In this document: positions 1 through 14,900 of the stretch, piece after piece | Layout of the letters: each line of letters starts with the position of its first letter | Numbering within the stretch: position 1 is the first letter of the stretch | Assembly: GCF_000182565.1 (NCBI RefSeq) | Contig: NW_015971537.1 | Span: 310,001 to 374,000 of the forward strand | Length of the DNA stretch: 64,000 nt | Source of the DNA: Spizellomyces punctatus DAOM BR117 | Lineage: Eukaryota; Chytridiomycota; Chytridiomycetes; Spizellomycetales; Spizellomycetaceae | Reading direction: 5' to 3' | Program-made: the position numbers and the translations under genes | Notes under the pieces: generated by a model | Database searches by the model: none | What the model was told of the DNA's origin: nothing | Seen by the model: only the letters and a program-made list of their open reading frames with translations

Positions 1-2081
1 TCATATACCATCAATCTCTTCTTGTTCGGTTGATGGCCATACTGGATGTGATTAGGGTACGACCTTACGACAAACCCAATTGAACAACAGCGAAATGGAA
101 AATGGTCCTTACTTCACGTATTTGAGAAGAAGAACATATCAAATGCTATGGAACAATGTCAGCAGATCGACTACAAATCAAACTCTATTCTGAATTGAAA
201 TGGTCCGGGGGGTTTTTTTCCTCATCTAAATGGACAATAGAAAGGAGTGGAAGGCAACTGCTGACATCACTGGCAATGGTATCGTCGCCTGCATCGGAGA
301 TTGATCTCGTTTTCAATTTTGCTGTGACGTACCATGGGCAGCAAGAAGGAAACCTTACAAAAGGTAATAGCGACGAGTATCCTGAGAATTGTTGCACGTT
401 ATTGGGGCAAGGTTTGGTCTTCAGATGGAGGAAAATGATTCTGAACCGCAAAGCGCAAGTACGAAATCGATCATCTTGTGCCAGCAGTTATTCGCGATAT
501 CAGATCCCTCTTCATCATCTATTGCACACATTTGAAATTCGTGTCGTTGCGAGAAAGCATCCGGCGGCCAACGTGGGATTACGACACACGCAATAGCATT
601 TTCGATAGCTCCCGAACAGACGACTTTGGCAAAAACGTCCCTCAGGTGGCGTGGCGTGGCATCGATGTGGCGCGGTTCACTTAACACTGTGCCACATGCG
701 CGTTTCTCCGGTCGCCGCGAGATCAGGTTGCACCTCTGGGCATCTAATGGTTAAGAAAGAGCAGTAAGTGTCATATAGCGCGCTGGTAAAGTGTGCCCCT
801 CCGCGGCAAATGAATCGCCGTCTTTTAGCTGTTGGTCGCATGTTTCCATCCTAAAGATAAAATATTAAATAGCAGTGGATGTATCGCCGGTCACCATTGT
901 AGTGTGCTCGATCTTAGATTGCAACTGCATACGACTGGTTGTTTATCTTGGCATTGCGTCAACGCCCCAACTCTACATGGAAATAACTCATACGTGCTGA
1001 ACTTCCGGTTGTTCATATTCCAATCAACGGCCACAACTAAAAAGGGGCCAGCTTTCCCCCTCTTAGCTACTCGGTACCTACGAAATGTACTTGTTCTCCG
1101 CAGCACACTTCTCGCCCTATCAATGACAAGATATCTCTACTTTGCTGTTTGTCCCGTCCCTGATGCTTTCTCCCAACCTTCGCATTGATCTTTCTACGAA
1201 GCGTCGTCATGGGTCTTAGCATTTCAGTCGAATGTCGGACGGTAAAGGACATAATAAGTGGTTAAGCAACGACTCAAGTCGTTTTCAGAATGTGGATATG
1301 GCAGAGGTTTTTAGAACGACCCGTGGCTGCAATCGACACTACCTCCTGTAGACTGCTGTTCTCACCACAGCGATGGCACTGAGGCACGTGCTCTGGATTC
1401 CCTTACTGACACTGTTTACGAATTTGAAGCATATTCAGGTATCGAACTTTTCCACACAAATATGCGCTATAGCCAAAATAGTAGGAATGCCAAAATCCAC
1501 CACCTGTTGAGAGATCAGATGAGATTTCTTATTCGCGACATTCTCCTTTAGCACACCGCCATCTTCTTTATTACGAAACATCATCCAGGTGAGGCAGTAT
1601 CGTGCAAATGTACTCGGCGGCCACCATTCACCTGCTAGTCGAGTTCGCATATCAATTTAAAATCAGCGAATGGGAGAATATTTGCAAAAACTTGCTCCAG
1701 CTGAAGAAAAATGTGAACCGGTACACATTTGAAAGAAGGCAGTAGCAATTCCATTAAATACTATGGTATAATGGAAGGAGTGGTGTTATTGTTCCCGCCA
1801 ATGTCGATCTGCTACCAGATCAGATCCCACTTACCTTCTATCTGGAGACCGCTTGCTGGCTTCTCTTTGGGATAGTGTAGGACACAATGACAGGTATGAC
1901 AGCAATGTAGCGGTTCTAAAGGACTAGGTGACCTAGCTAAAGACATGTAGTGGACTGTCGTCGCTCGTTGTAGTTGATCGATTACGTAATGATCGTAGGC
2001 TCTGAAATTTTTTTGACGAGAAAAGCAGGTCCATTAGGCTTGTCTGATCTCTTTTGCAAAAGCACATTAACGCTCTGGACG
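1..2081. other. Left-edge stretch with no recognisable gene
   Basis: Only short, mutually overlapping reading frames are present and none matches a family I know. A short in-frame string resembling an FG-GAP-like repeat near 256-300 is too brief to call. The right end presumably holds the promoter and 5' leader of NOB1. No tRNA, repeat or transposon signature was seen. Confidence 0.5.
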
Positions 2082-3873
2082 ATGCCTCCAATACCAGAAG
2101 AGACAATGTCATCACAAAGCTTGCACTTCACAGCTTCGGCTCCTGCTGCCACCGCCAAGTCCGTCTCAAAAGGTCGTGATACGGTGCTAACACTAGTCGT
2201 CGATGCAGCCCCGCTTATTAAAGGCACCCCATTGGGCCACTTGGCTGAGGGCTTCATCACAATTCCCGAAGTCTTAAAAGAAATACGGGATCGCCAAGCT
2301 CGGCAGGCACTTGCACAGTTGCATTTTGATTTGGAAACACGGGTCCCGTCAGAAGAAGCTATGGCGGCTGTGATTTCATTTTCCAAAAAAACTGGAGACT
2401 TTGCGTCTCTCTCGGCGACTGACCTTAAGGTGTTGGCGCTGACTTGGATGATTGAAAAGGAAGTTAGAGGAGTGGAGCATTTGAGGACTGAACCCGTGAA
2501 CCCGCATGCGCGGAAGGGTGGAAAGTCAAATTCTAAAACAAATCAGCAACCAGCAGCACAAAAGAGTGAGGAGGGCGCAGCGTCTATCAATAACGCTGAG
2601 GTAACAACACGCACTATAGAACAGAAGGATCCTGGTTTGAATGGCGAGCAAGATGAAAAGCGGGAACTGGAGCAGAAGCGAGAATTGGAGGAAAGCAGTG
2701 CGGAAAAGGCAGTGAACGAACACGAGGAACCCACGCATGATGCTGATGAGGAAGTAGAGGTGATAGAGTCGGATGAGGATGAGGAGGTGGAAGGGAATGA
2801 GGATGACCGAGAAGAGAGTGAAGAGGATGATGAAGATGAGGTAGTGGACGAAGAGGGCGATGCACCAACAGACGCGGAGATACAAGCAGCACAACAGAGA
2901 CTAGAAGCTTTGTCGTTAAGTCGTAAAGAGAACGAGTCAATCCCAACTCCTACTATGGATGAACATGAAGACGCGGATGATCAGGGAGAATGGATATCGA
3001 CATCCAGAAATGGGCGAAAGTCCAAATCCAAAGGACGGAATCTAGGAGACGAAGAGGGTTGGATCACACCCGCCAATGTGCAAAAACACAAAGCGCGGCA
3101 TTTGTTTGGAACCCCACAAAGCAAACAACAAAAGGCACCCGAGGTCATTCCGGTTGCTTGTATTACCTCGGATTTTGCTATGCAGGTAATGGCTTTTTTG
3201 TGCATGTCTTTGTTGCGACTCTTCGTCCTTCTCACACAATCATCTACCATGTTTTCATTAGAATGTACTATTACAAATGGGTCTACGACTTCTTTCTGTT
3301 GACGGAGTCACTATCACACGTGTGAAAAACTTTGTCCTTCGTTGTCATGCTTGTTACAAGTAAGCCCTCATTTGAGCAATTCCTCCCATCATCTCATGCT
3401 AATCACCGGATATGTACCATTAGAGTCACGAAAGATATGGAAAAGAAGTTTTGCCCGTCCTGCGGCAACAGTACTCTCATCCGCACGACTGTTGGCGTCG
3501 ATTCAGATGGGAAGGTTACATACTACTTGAAGAAGAACTTCCAGTATAATACCCGAGGGACAAAGGTAACATTCGAATGTATTTATATTTGAGTGTCCTC
3601 TTTATTTATATATACCTCCATATTCTCTAGTACAACATTCCACTCCCAAAAGGCGGTCGACAGAACGATGACTTACTTCTTCGTGAGGATCAACGAGAAT
3701 ATCAGCGTGCATTGAATTACCAACGACGGGCGAAAACCTCTGTGGATCCTTTTGATCTTGATTTCGTTCCATTGGATGGGAAAACTGGTTCTCATAGGGG
3801 GGGAATGCCCACTATTGGGCACGGAAGGAAGAATGTAAATGTGGCCAAGAAGAGTCGTCAGAAGCGAAGATGA
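2082..3873 (+). CDS. NOB1: NOB1, 20S pre-rRNA D-site endonuclease
   Basis: Nob1 is the PIN-domain endonuclease that cuts 20S pre-rRNA at site D to make the mature 3' end of 18S rRNA in late cytoplasmic pre-40S particles. Four exons (2082-3185, 3262-3359, 3424-3565, 3631-3873) sum to 528 codons. The N-terminus has the PIN start VVDAAPLIKGTPL with its metal-binding Asp, and LSATDLKVLALTW. A long Asp/Glu-rich linker covers about 2700-2880. The conserved block VACITSDFAMQ, then NVLLQMGLRLLSVDG, leads into the zinc ribbon with Cys pairs CHAC and CPSC. The tail is basic (KKSRQKRR). The start at 2082 was chosen as the first ATG before the PIN fold; an alternative ATG lies at 2106. Length is close to the fungal norm apart from the long acidic linker. 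Confidence 0.93.
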
Positions 3874-4054
3874 GAATCTGTAGCATTGGTTGTTAATTAG
3901 CTGTTAGATATCTCGAGAAGTGTAGACAGCGTATATATAGAGATGTTGAGTGGTCTATTACTGCTTTATCATGTTGATTTTCTTTCTTTCAATCATCATA
4001 CTATGTGAATAGTCTCCTTATCCAAGCTTTCAATCTTACGTACGCAGATTTAAA

Positions 4055-5577
<1,523 letters not shown>

Positions 5578-5846
5578 CTTTGCAAAAAACAGATGGACGG
5601 CAGACGAGTTGCTCCTGGGTTCGTTTTTAAGCACCGAATCTCCAAACTGAGAGATCATGACTCATGAATAGTGCACTCGAATGTATCTTAATGCAATCCA
5701 TCCATGCACATGACATACGCGACGGTGCGTTGCTTTGCGCTTTCGTTGACGGTTGGGCAAGATTGCAAGGCAATTCACAACGACTTTGCTTCTTGGAGGA
5801 GAGTGAAGCCTCTTTTAAATCATGCGGTCTGGTCAGGAATTATGGT

Positions 5847-8800
5847 ATGCGGTTAATACTGGTCAATACTGGTGCCAACGCACAGCTTACACCCTACGCC
5901 CATAGCGTTGGCTGGAACAACGTATTCTCTGATCCGATGCTGTCGATGGACCGATTGAAGGAGAGAGGGATAGCAGGAGACATTGGGGATGATGACCTCA
6001 GAAGTCTTTACTGGAAGGTTAGCAAGAGATTATATGAAAATGCCCTCCCGGGAAGCATTAAAGAATAACGCACTCGACAAAACCTAGATTTTTCTCGAGT
6101 ACCTTCCTAGTTTGAGCAAAGATGCATGGCCTCTGATTTTATCCAAGGAGAGGCAGGGATATACTGATCTGAAGACCAAATTCATGTTTGATCCGAACAA
6201 AGCAGCGGAACAAGCGAATGACTGGTCTCTTAACAATCCACTAAGTTTAGCGGACGAGGTAGGGACGCGGGAAGACACTCTGAACGCAAGGCATCGGGCT
6301 TGTCTCTGTGGATTGATCGCACTAACAATCTGCTTAGAGTCCGTGGACTCAATATTTTAAGGACGTGGATTTACAGAAAGTGATACGACAGGACGTTGAA
6401 CGAACGTACGTACCGACTATACTGAGAGCTCAGCGCAAACGTAGGATCGTGATCTTACAGTTTTTTTTTCATTCATAGGTTTCCGGATCAGCCCATCTTT
6501 CGCACTCAGCAAATACAAGACATTATGACTGCCATTTTATTTATATGGTGCAAACTGAACCCAGATGTATCCTATCGACAAGGAATGCATGAGCTATTGG
6601 CTCCGATTCTCTTAGTCGTGGACCACGATAAACTAGATCCTCAAAATGATACCTCAGCGTACGAAAGATTTTGCATCGTTTAAGATGTTAAAGCTCATTC
6701 ACTCACGACATCGGTGATACCGAATGTTCCAGATTAGATCCTGTTCTTGTGACGACATTTGACGCCAAATATGTGGAGCACGACGCCGCGGTGCTCTTTT
6801 ATCGCCTTATGCGAGCTACAAAGCCATGGTTCGAAGTTGGCCCCGATTTAGGTCCTTCTCGGCCTTCGCGCGTGATTCAAAAGTCGAATTATGCAGAGCA
6901 CCGACGAGGACAAGAGGTGCATAGTGCAAGCTTATTACCCAAACATTCTAGATATTGAATATGAAACTTAGGATGCTGGTAAACAAGTTCCGATTGTCGC
7001 GTTTTGTCGGCGAGTCCAACACGATCTCCTTCGAGTTCTGGACTTTGACCTGTATCAGCATCTGGAGAAGCAAGGAATCGAGCCACAACTGTATGGAATG
7101 TACGTATCTCATCGTGACGCCCTTGCATATATCCTTGAATCCTTTCTCAGACGCTCTTTTTAGACGTTGGCTACGCTTGCTGTTTGGCAGGGAGTTCCCT
7201 ATCCCCGAACTCTTCGTGCTCTGGGATGGTATCTTTGCAGATGATCCTAACCTAGGATTGGTCGAATGGCTGTGCATCGCACTACTCTTGTACTTGAGGA
7301 AAGACTGTGAGTTTTCATGTCCCTGCTTTAGTATGCGTTTCTGTGCTGATACCTCACATGCCCCAGTGGTGGGTCAAGAATATGCAATTACCATGCATCG
7401 CTTGATGAAGTTCCCATCACCAGACAAATTGACCACTACGGTTTCGGAATTCATTCGAAGCGCTCGCGGCCTGCGCGATCGGTACAATCACCATGCTCTG
7501 TTCCTTAGTTCCAACTCTAGCCGTCCAAATTCCACCCCTTCTTCTCCTACCCGCGCTCAATACGCCGAGCCAAATATACGACCCCCATCCAAAAAGCGTA
7601 CCACAGTCCCATGGTCAAATCACACAGCCAATCCAATACCTGAGAAACCTGTCCGAAGCCCCTCTGCGTCACAGTTTTCGGGATCCGTTACAACTTCCTA
7701 TCCTCCAATGCGCAAAGGAAGCTACACGGAGACAGTGCCTGCATCGCCGACTCAAGTTCCGTCCTCGCCTGGTGCGGACGGCAAGCAGCAGCAGCTACAA
7801 TTGCAGCTTGCCCATCTCACACGGCAGGTACAGCAATTCCGAGAGCGGGACCGGGAGTTTGCCCGAAAGATTTCACGGTGGATCGACACAGTGTCTGACG
7901 TGCTGGATGATGAGACTGATGCTCGATTGGGGACAAGGGCTGAGCAGCTACGAGGGATTGTCGACGAAATGCAAGTGATTGCGAATGAGCTGCACCCTGG
8001 AAGACCAGAGTCCGCTCGACGTGCACCAAAAGAGGACAAGGACACCGCTCAACGAGAAGCAGGTGACGATGAAAAACATATGCCATCACCTATTCAGGAA
8101 TCCACACCAAGTGTTGAGCAAGCAAAAGCCGAAGGACCTGCAGCTGTTCATGTAGAGCAGGCCACTGTGCCCACGACCGGAACACCAGACTTGAGTGGTC
8201 CAGCGCAGTCTGCAGTCGAGGACTCAGTTGATAATGAGACTACAGGTGTCAATCCATCACGTGCACCTCCTTCAAATTTGCAGAATATTCGTTGGGGAAG
8301 CTCGACTGATATACGCAATGCCCCAGCCAAGCCCTTGACTTCGCATGCTGCACCTCCCGAACCGCTGAACAAGCAGCAATCTCAAAGCAGCATCCAAGGC
8401 TACACGAGCGCGCCATCCCCTATACCCTCTCCCTCACGAGTAGCAGCCAGTACAGATCCGTGGGCTTCTGAAACCACCGATATGATCGTCGGGACAGTAA
8501 AGGCTGGCGTCACAGGGATCAATAAGGTTCTTATGGGCCTTTTTGAAGACCCATGGGCTGATCACGGTGTTCTCGCTGGCAGAGGTGGAGGAGCGGGGCG
8601 TCGTCGGGGTAGTTCTAGAGATATAAGGGAAGGTCGAGAGCTCGGACCTGTAAACTACCCTAGCAATGTTGAGGATAAAGTTGACAACGAGGAAGAAGGT
8701 GGTAATGTTGTAAAGGAAGCCTCCTCAGTGGGGACAGCATCTGGTGGGCGACCAACTACAGCTCCAAAGGCTGCTTCGACGCTGGATGCTACGAGAGTTC

Positions 8801-8916
8801 AATCTCCGGCCCGAGATCCACTGGGAGCAGGCTTTGCTCGTGGCACTGCTGGCAGTACGACAGTTACACGGCGCCGAACAGAGTCTGCAGAGGTGGACCC
8901 TCTAGGTCTTCCATAA
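5847..8916 (+). CDS. TBC1D5: TBC1D5-like Rab GTPase-activating protein
   Basis: TBC-domain RabGAP of the TBC1D5 subfamily, which in animals acts on Rab7 at retromer endosomes and autophagosomes. Exons: 5847-6017, 6088-6258, 6338-6405, 6479-6658, 6733-6916, 6972-7099, 7164-7306, 7367-8916. Seen in the sequence: LRSLYWKIFLEYLPSL, NPLSLADESPWTQYFKD, DVERTFPD, SYRQGMHELLAPI (the Gln-finger motif), YGIRWLRLLFGREF and LVLWD-type FVLWDGIFAD. The C-terminal half is a low-complexity Ser/Pro/Thr region with a short coiled coil rich in Gln near 7780-7860. The 5' end is uncertain: 5847 is the first plausible ATG, another in-frame ATG is at 5664, and an unseen first exon is possible. At the second intron a GC donor at 6286 would also keep frame, but the GT donor at 6259 fits homologues better. 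Confidence 0.85.
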
Positions 8917-9246
8917 TATAACAGCATAGTCACCGCTGATGGCCGCACGCTTTTGAGCCAAATCTGCTATTGATGCTATTTCCAATGTTATTGATCAAAA
9001 GTGCAACTTATAAACACCAAAGCCCCTTAGAGTGATTGTTTAATGCAAAGTTTCTGCTTTTGAGTAGTAGACTCTTGGAAATAGATTATTATCCTGCAGT
9101 GTAATCTTGATACTGGTGTATAACGCTCTGATTGATGGCTCACAAAAGATTAAGGTTGCTGTGTTTCAAATATACAATGAGGGGCACTCCACAACACGTA
9201 TACACACACCCTGCCTATTCCCATCCTTTTCTACTTGTAAAAATGT
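8917..9246. other. Convergent intergenic region
   Basis: Space between the 3' ends of the RabGAP gene and the PacC gene. It presumably holds both 3' UTRs and poly(A) sites; nothing else is recognisable. Confidence 0.5.
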
Positions 9247-11441
9247 TCAATGTGGACTATGCAAGTCACCAGTCTTTGGATCTGGATCTAGCAACTGCGC
9301 TAGATCTTCCTGTAGCACCTGCAGGTCATCAAATCTGAGATTCTCTAATGACGTTATTACGCCTGTGCTCCCGCTGTCAAAATACTCCGTTTCATACTGC
9401 TCTAGATATTTGGCTGTTGACCCACCGTAAGGTTCCGTATCTGGAGGTTCCCCCGAGATACTTGCAAAATCCGCGTTCAGGTCTGGATACGTATAATGCG
9501 TTTCGAATTGTGTGTCTTCTTCCTGTAAGACGTCCCCATGATTTTCCAGTTGGTCAAATAACGATGGTCTTCTGGTTGTCCCGTCCTCGGGCCAGGCTAC
9601 CATGTCTGGGTGAATAGAGGGCACAGTCGAAAATAAGGATGGAGGTCTTGATGAGTCACACGGGCGAACAGTAGCGTGACAATCCGTCATTCTTGCGAAT
9701 GCTCGCTCTAGGTTGAAGGAGCTTATTGTGGAGATGTCCACGGCTGACAGTTGTGAATCTACACCAGTGGCATCACTAAAGAGAGGTGTGGAGGGGATCG
9801 ACTGGCTTGATATCGGACGCACGGTAGCCTCATTATCCAAAATAGAACCTAGTCCTTCTGCAGGATCGAACGGTGTGGGAGGGGGAGGGGACGGTGTTTC
9901 GTCGAAAGGCGAGGATCCCGGCGCAAAAGATGATAATGACATAGGTGGTGCACTACTTGGCCGTACTGTCATTTCATTGTCCGCAACATTCGCCAACGCT
10001 CTTACAGTCATCTCATTGTCAGTAACGTGTGCCAACGCCTGCATGGCTCGCATCGCCAGGTCGTTTTCGACTGTATCTGGTAAATAGTTTTGGTCCGGAT
10101 GGGGTGGAAAGAGGAGGGTCTGGTCGTCAAATGCCACAGGACCAGATACAGATATCCGTGGAACATCCGCATCAGGCCATACAAACGGTGATTGTTCCCC
10201 GCTCGCACTCCCCGCAAGGCCGTCCACATCACCGAGTCCTCCAGAGAAAGTTGCCTCTCCAAAAGGACTTGAAAGCTGAGGGCTGAGAAGGCTTTCATAG
10301 TCACCATTTCCGTCAGGCATTGACGATGGAAGAGATATATCGGCCAAATATCGACTGAGTAGATGGACATCGACAGGATTGTACTCTTCGGGGACGCCGA
10401 CGAAATGAGAGCCCCGCTCGTCCCATTGCCCTTCGGACCAATCTGAATGATCGTCTCCTACAGAGGAGCCCGAGTAGACAGATCCATAAGACTATCATCG
10501 CATGCAGATATGTAAGTCAAAGGCCCACAAGGAAAATCTTCTCAAAATAAACTACACAAACCGCGGAATGAAACAGTCCAAGATCGTCCGATTCAATGTG
10601 CGGACTGCTTGCAGTATGCACGTCAGGTACAGGTTGGAGAGCCGGTGACGCCGATAGGTCGACTGACTGTGGCAGGTTGATACTTGAATGGGACGACCGA
10701 ATAGAACGCCGTCTGCTGATGGAACCTTTTCTGCTGACAGAACTCTTCCTAGAGGCACTACGGCTCAAGCTGGAAGTGTCTGACGACGCTCTGTCTCCTA
10801 CTGGACCATGCCCGGTCTTCATGTAATGTTTCCGTAGATCATGCTACAGGCGCACCTGTTGTCAGAGTTGCACCTTTGGCAAAGACGATCAGGGAAACGT
10901 GAATACATACTGGCCACTTGAATGATTTTGTGCATGTCTAGGCAGCAGAGAACGCAACCTTGTCAAAAAAAATTGCGCATTGCAAGACTACTTGTGCAAA
11001 ACACAGTGGTACCTCACAAGGATTTGCCTTGAGCGGCACATGAGAGCGCAAACTAAACGAATAAAGAGTTGATACAGAAGCTTGGTAGTAGGCTAACCAA
11101 GGTTATGCGCAACAGAAAAATACATACTGTGAAGTAATGTGATCCCTCTTTGAGAATGCCGTGGAACCCTGTGGACAGCCGTGGACCCTGCAATACAAGC
11201 ATAAGTTCCCAGTGGTCTTGCGCCCAACATGTTCTTCTGTAAGGTGAGTGTAGAGAGCTTCAGGATCCGTAAAGGGCCGACCGCATAACGTTGAGTCGAG
11301 TAACGTCCAAGCACAGCGGTGAACCGTTACTCGCGGGTAAGGACTGGAGCGCACACTAGAGTGTTCAGACCCAACGTCCGAGACGAAAGAAGGTTCGATG
11401 GTAAGTAGAGAGTGGTCGACGTTATCAGCAGGGGTCTCCAT
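9247..11441 (-). CDS. RIM101: PacC/Rim101-type zinc-finger transcription factor
   Basis: PacC/Rim101 proteins are the fungal ambient-pH transcription factors. Five exons (11441-11128, 11052-11013, 10937-10911, 10843-10562, 10491-9247) encode 635 residues. Three adjacent C2H2 fingers are reconstructed across the first four exons: the long first finger with CAWTLLDSTLCGRPF and LYTHLTEEHVGRKTTGNL, the second with KRDHITSHLRSHVPLK, and the third with CETCTKSFKWPHDLRKH. GRKTTGNL and KRDHITSH are characteristic of the family. After the fingers comes a Ser/Arg-rich stretch (likely nuclear localisation and phosphosites), then a long acidic, Pro/Ser-rich tail with four degenerate copies of D-N-E-x-T-V-R. 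The family is normally activated by C-terminal proteolysis. No processing site was identified here. It is divergently transcribed from the synaptojanin gene. Confidence 0.9.
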
Positions 11442-11941
11442 TGTCTCGGAGACGGGCTGCCACCCGTGAAAACAACGACGCCGAATGCAAGTGTCAAAGA
11501 AACAAAACGACAACGAAAGGGCCAAAAAGCGGCAGTTGAAATGCCTTGTTTCGTTCCAAAACTGTGCCACAATATGTCATGTGACCAAATATCGGTGAGG
11601 CCCACGAATAACAATTATAGATATTTAATAACGAGGCTTTGTTTTGGGATATCTACTTGGATGCTACTAGCAGGCTACGAGCAGATATCAATGTCGACTT
11701 TGGGATAGCTATCGTCGTATTTCTGATAGTGCAGCATTGTAAAAAGAGCTAGAGAACTCGGAACGAAAGCTGCAAGTAGAGGATATAATTTCGGTAAATC
11801 TGAGTTGGGCTTTTTGGTGACGAAATCACGAACGATCCCATTTGGAATGCCAAATTCACCAACTCCAAACACTTGCAAATAAGACCAACGACTCGATAGA
11901 TTTTGGTACATGAACCGCTTTCTCCTTCTCCAAGATTCAAC
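11442..11941. promoter_or_regulatory. Divergent promoter region PacC / synaptojanin
   Basis: A 500-bp interval between the PacC start codon and the synaptojanin start codon. It must hold both promoters and 5' leaders. No specific element, including the PacC consensus GCCARG, could be assigned with confidence. Confidence 0.4.
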
Positions 11942-14900
11942 ATGAGCGATAGACAATCAATCGTCTTTGTGCGCTCCAATCCCCGGACTGTTGTTCTCCG
12001 CCCGGCTGTAAATGTATCACAGACAGCATTGGTATTCGAATGCATAGAAGGTGGCGTTAGAACAAGGTCGACTGCCCGTTTCCAGCCGTCGGATACTCTT
12101 GATTTTTCAACCTTTGAGCTGCTCCAAGCGCGGCCCGTCTTTGGCTGCCTTGGTTTGGTACAAGTCGGCAACGGTAAGCACTTAGTTTGCAAGTCCTTGT
12201 TGTTTAAAGGCAGATACTCAACTGCGAATGTATCATTTTCCTTGCAAACAGACCTTTTTATTGGAATTGTTACAGAAGCTACCAAGGTGGGAGCGCCCTC
12301 TTGTTGGTTTATGGACGGCGATTCTCATTGATGCTTGGGCATGTAACAGGTCGGAGACCTTGAGAGTGCACCGATATATCGCATTCAGAGAGTTGCCTTC
12401 TACTCTCTCCTCTCCGATAGATATGACCTTTCGGCTCAAACTTTACCCATTGACGGAAATCCAGACGAAACATCTGTTGCGACGATACATCCATGCCAAC
12501 CTCTTATCAAGCTGCTGTCTACCGGTTCGTTCTACTTTAGCCCAACATTAGATCTGACCCGATCGGCACAGAAGCGTTCCGTGGATGTTCAGCAGGGGGG
12601 ATCGGCTGTGAATATTTTTGACAATGCCGATGCTCACTTTGTCTGGAACAAGCACTTGTTGAGTGGATTGCTGCAGATAAGGGAGCAGGAACTGTCAGCT
12701 CCGGAGAGAGAAGACCTTCTTGCGGGAGGTTTACTAGTATTGGCCATTCAGGGTTACGTTGGGATGGTTGACTTCACAATCGGGAGTTTACCTTGTCGAA
12801 TGGCTGTGATATCGCGGCTTAGCTGCAAAAGAGCTGGAACTCGTTTACTTTCGAGAGGGGTGAATGATGACGGGCATGTATCGAACTTTGTCGAGGTACG
12901 AGGCAGAATTACCTCCATGATGGTCGCGCTGAAGATCTCACACAGCCCATATTGTCTCTTTTCCCGTTAAGACGGAGTTCCTTCTGTATGGCGCGCATTC
13001 AACCTTTTCCTTCCTTCAGATTCGTGGAAGTGGTACGGGATGTCGTGTTGAGTAGATACCTTTTACATAATTGCAAATAATCTCACACGCTTCTTATCCC
13101 AGTGCCAGGTAGAGTGGCGGCTGTACATAACTGACTGAAACTTTCGTTGACCGCAGTTATATCCTATTTACATGTGCATGCAGTGTTTTGGGAGCAAACG
13201 GGGATTCAGGTTTGTGGAGTAAAAGAAATGTGGACTGTGTGCGTTTTTAACGATTATCCTGTAGATGACGCATAAAGTAACCATATCGAGAGGGGCCGAG
13301 TCTTCTGCTCCGGCGACAAGAAAACACTTTGAGGTACTACCTTTCCGTTACCAACACGATGTTGACGTTGACAACAGGACATGCTCTCACCGTATGCGAT
13401 TAGGAACTGATATCGCGATATAACAAAATCCATGTGATCAACCTGTTAGGACAAAAAGATGGCTCGAGTGAGCAGATGCTCAGTGAGCTGTTCCGCCAGA
13501 GCATATCCAAGATGATTGATCTTAGCGATGCTCTTGCATATACGGAATTTGATTTTCACGCCATTATAAAACGAGAGGGCTATGAACGGGTAAGTTTCCG
13601 CTTAGTCAAAGGACCCTTACAGTATCCTAATGGCGCTCTGGAATAGTTGAGCGAGCTAGTGGCTTTGCTCCGACGGCCGTTAGAGGACTATTCGTACTTC
13701 CTGGCAGATGCAGATGCGGGTAGTACGATCTTCAATCAGCAAGGCGTTGTGCGCACAAACTGCCTTGATTGCCTTGACAGGACGAATGTTGTGCAAACGT
13801 ATGCTTTTGATAAGAGTACGTAAAGTCAAACGGCTCTCTTACCTGTCCTTCTTCCGTAGGCGATTGGCACGACATGCTTTGGAAGGGTATTTGAGGCAGG
13901 TTGATCGCCGCTTTACACCGATTGAAGAGGACAACTTTGCAATACTTTTCAATGGGCTTTGGGCTGATGTACAGTGAAGTGCATACTAGATGTAACCATT
14001 CACACTTCCGTCGACTAATCCATTTCGTAATAGAATGGAGATTGGCTGAGCAAGATATACGGTGAGATCATTCAGATAGCTGGTCTTCATTTTGTCTGGG
14101 ATCGCAGTTTTAACATTATATTTAGCGGGCACCGGTGCACTAAAGTCATCTTACACCCGCAAGGGCAAATCGACCGTGTTAGGTAAGTCAGCTTCCTTGG
14201 ACTACAAGAGGCAGTGCGACCATGCAAATGAACATAATGTACAGGCTTTCTTGACGACGCTGCCAAATCGGTCAATCGGTTTTACATTAACAACTTCCAA
14301 GACAAAACAAGGTACGTTAGGCCACTACAGCGATACTCGCACGAATAACTCAATTTGCGGCCACATCAGACAAGAAGCGATCGATCTACTCCTTGGAAAG
14401 CTCGCAAATGCTGACACTGTCCTTCTGCGGAATCCATTGCACGATGCGGTGGCGAAGGAGATGCACAAGCGGTATGCTATAAGATTGAGAGTATCCGTAG
14501 GATGAGGGCGTTAACCCTTTATTTTTGGTTCGTCGCATCTTACAGCCTGCCAGAGGTACGTCCTGTTGTCTGCCTTTGGTTTTATGAGTAATACTCAAAT
14601 ACATCTGTTTATAGTATTCGTCTTCCGCTCGCGTCACGATGTTCCTAGGGACGTGGAATGTTAATGGGAAGCACGGTCGTGGGGAGAACATGGATTCGTG
14701 GTTAAAATCAGATAAAGGTGACTTGATACTCGTTCCAAACCATCTCGGAGGTTCAACTAAATGGTAACGCGTGAACTGTAGTCGAGTTTCCACATTTGTA
14801 CGCGATAGGCATTCAGGAGCTTATTGAGCTTACACCTGGTCAGGTATGACGTGTTTGAAATGGAGCGATGTCATTACACCAGAGCAATTAACGTCAGTTT

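Noticed and set aside
256-300. FG-GAP-like string ADITGNGIVACIGD
   Set aside because: Too short, followed at once by a stop, and with no further repeats around it.
1435-1650. 71-codon minus-strand frame
   Set aside because: No similarity recognised, no clear exons to join, and length is within chance expectation.
6286-6337. GC-AG intron in the RabGAP gene
   Set aside because: Keeps frame, but the GT donor at 6259 gives NPLSLADESPWTQYF without the extra residues and matches family spacing better.
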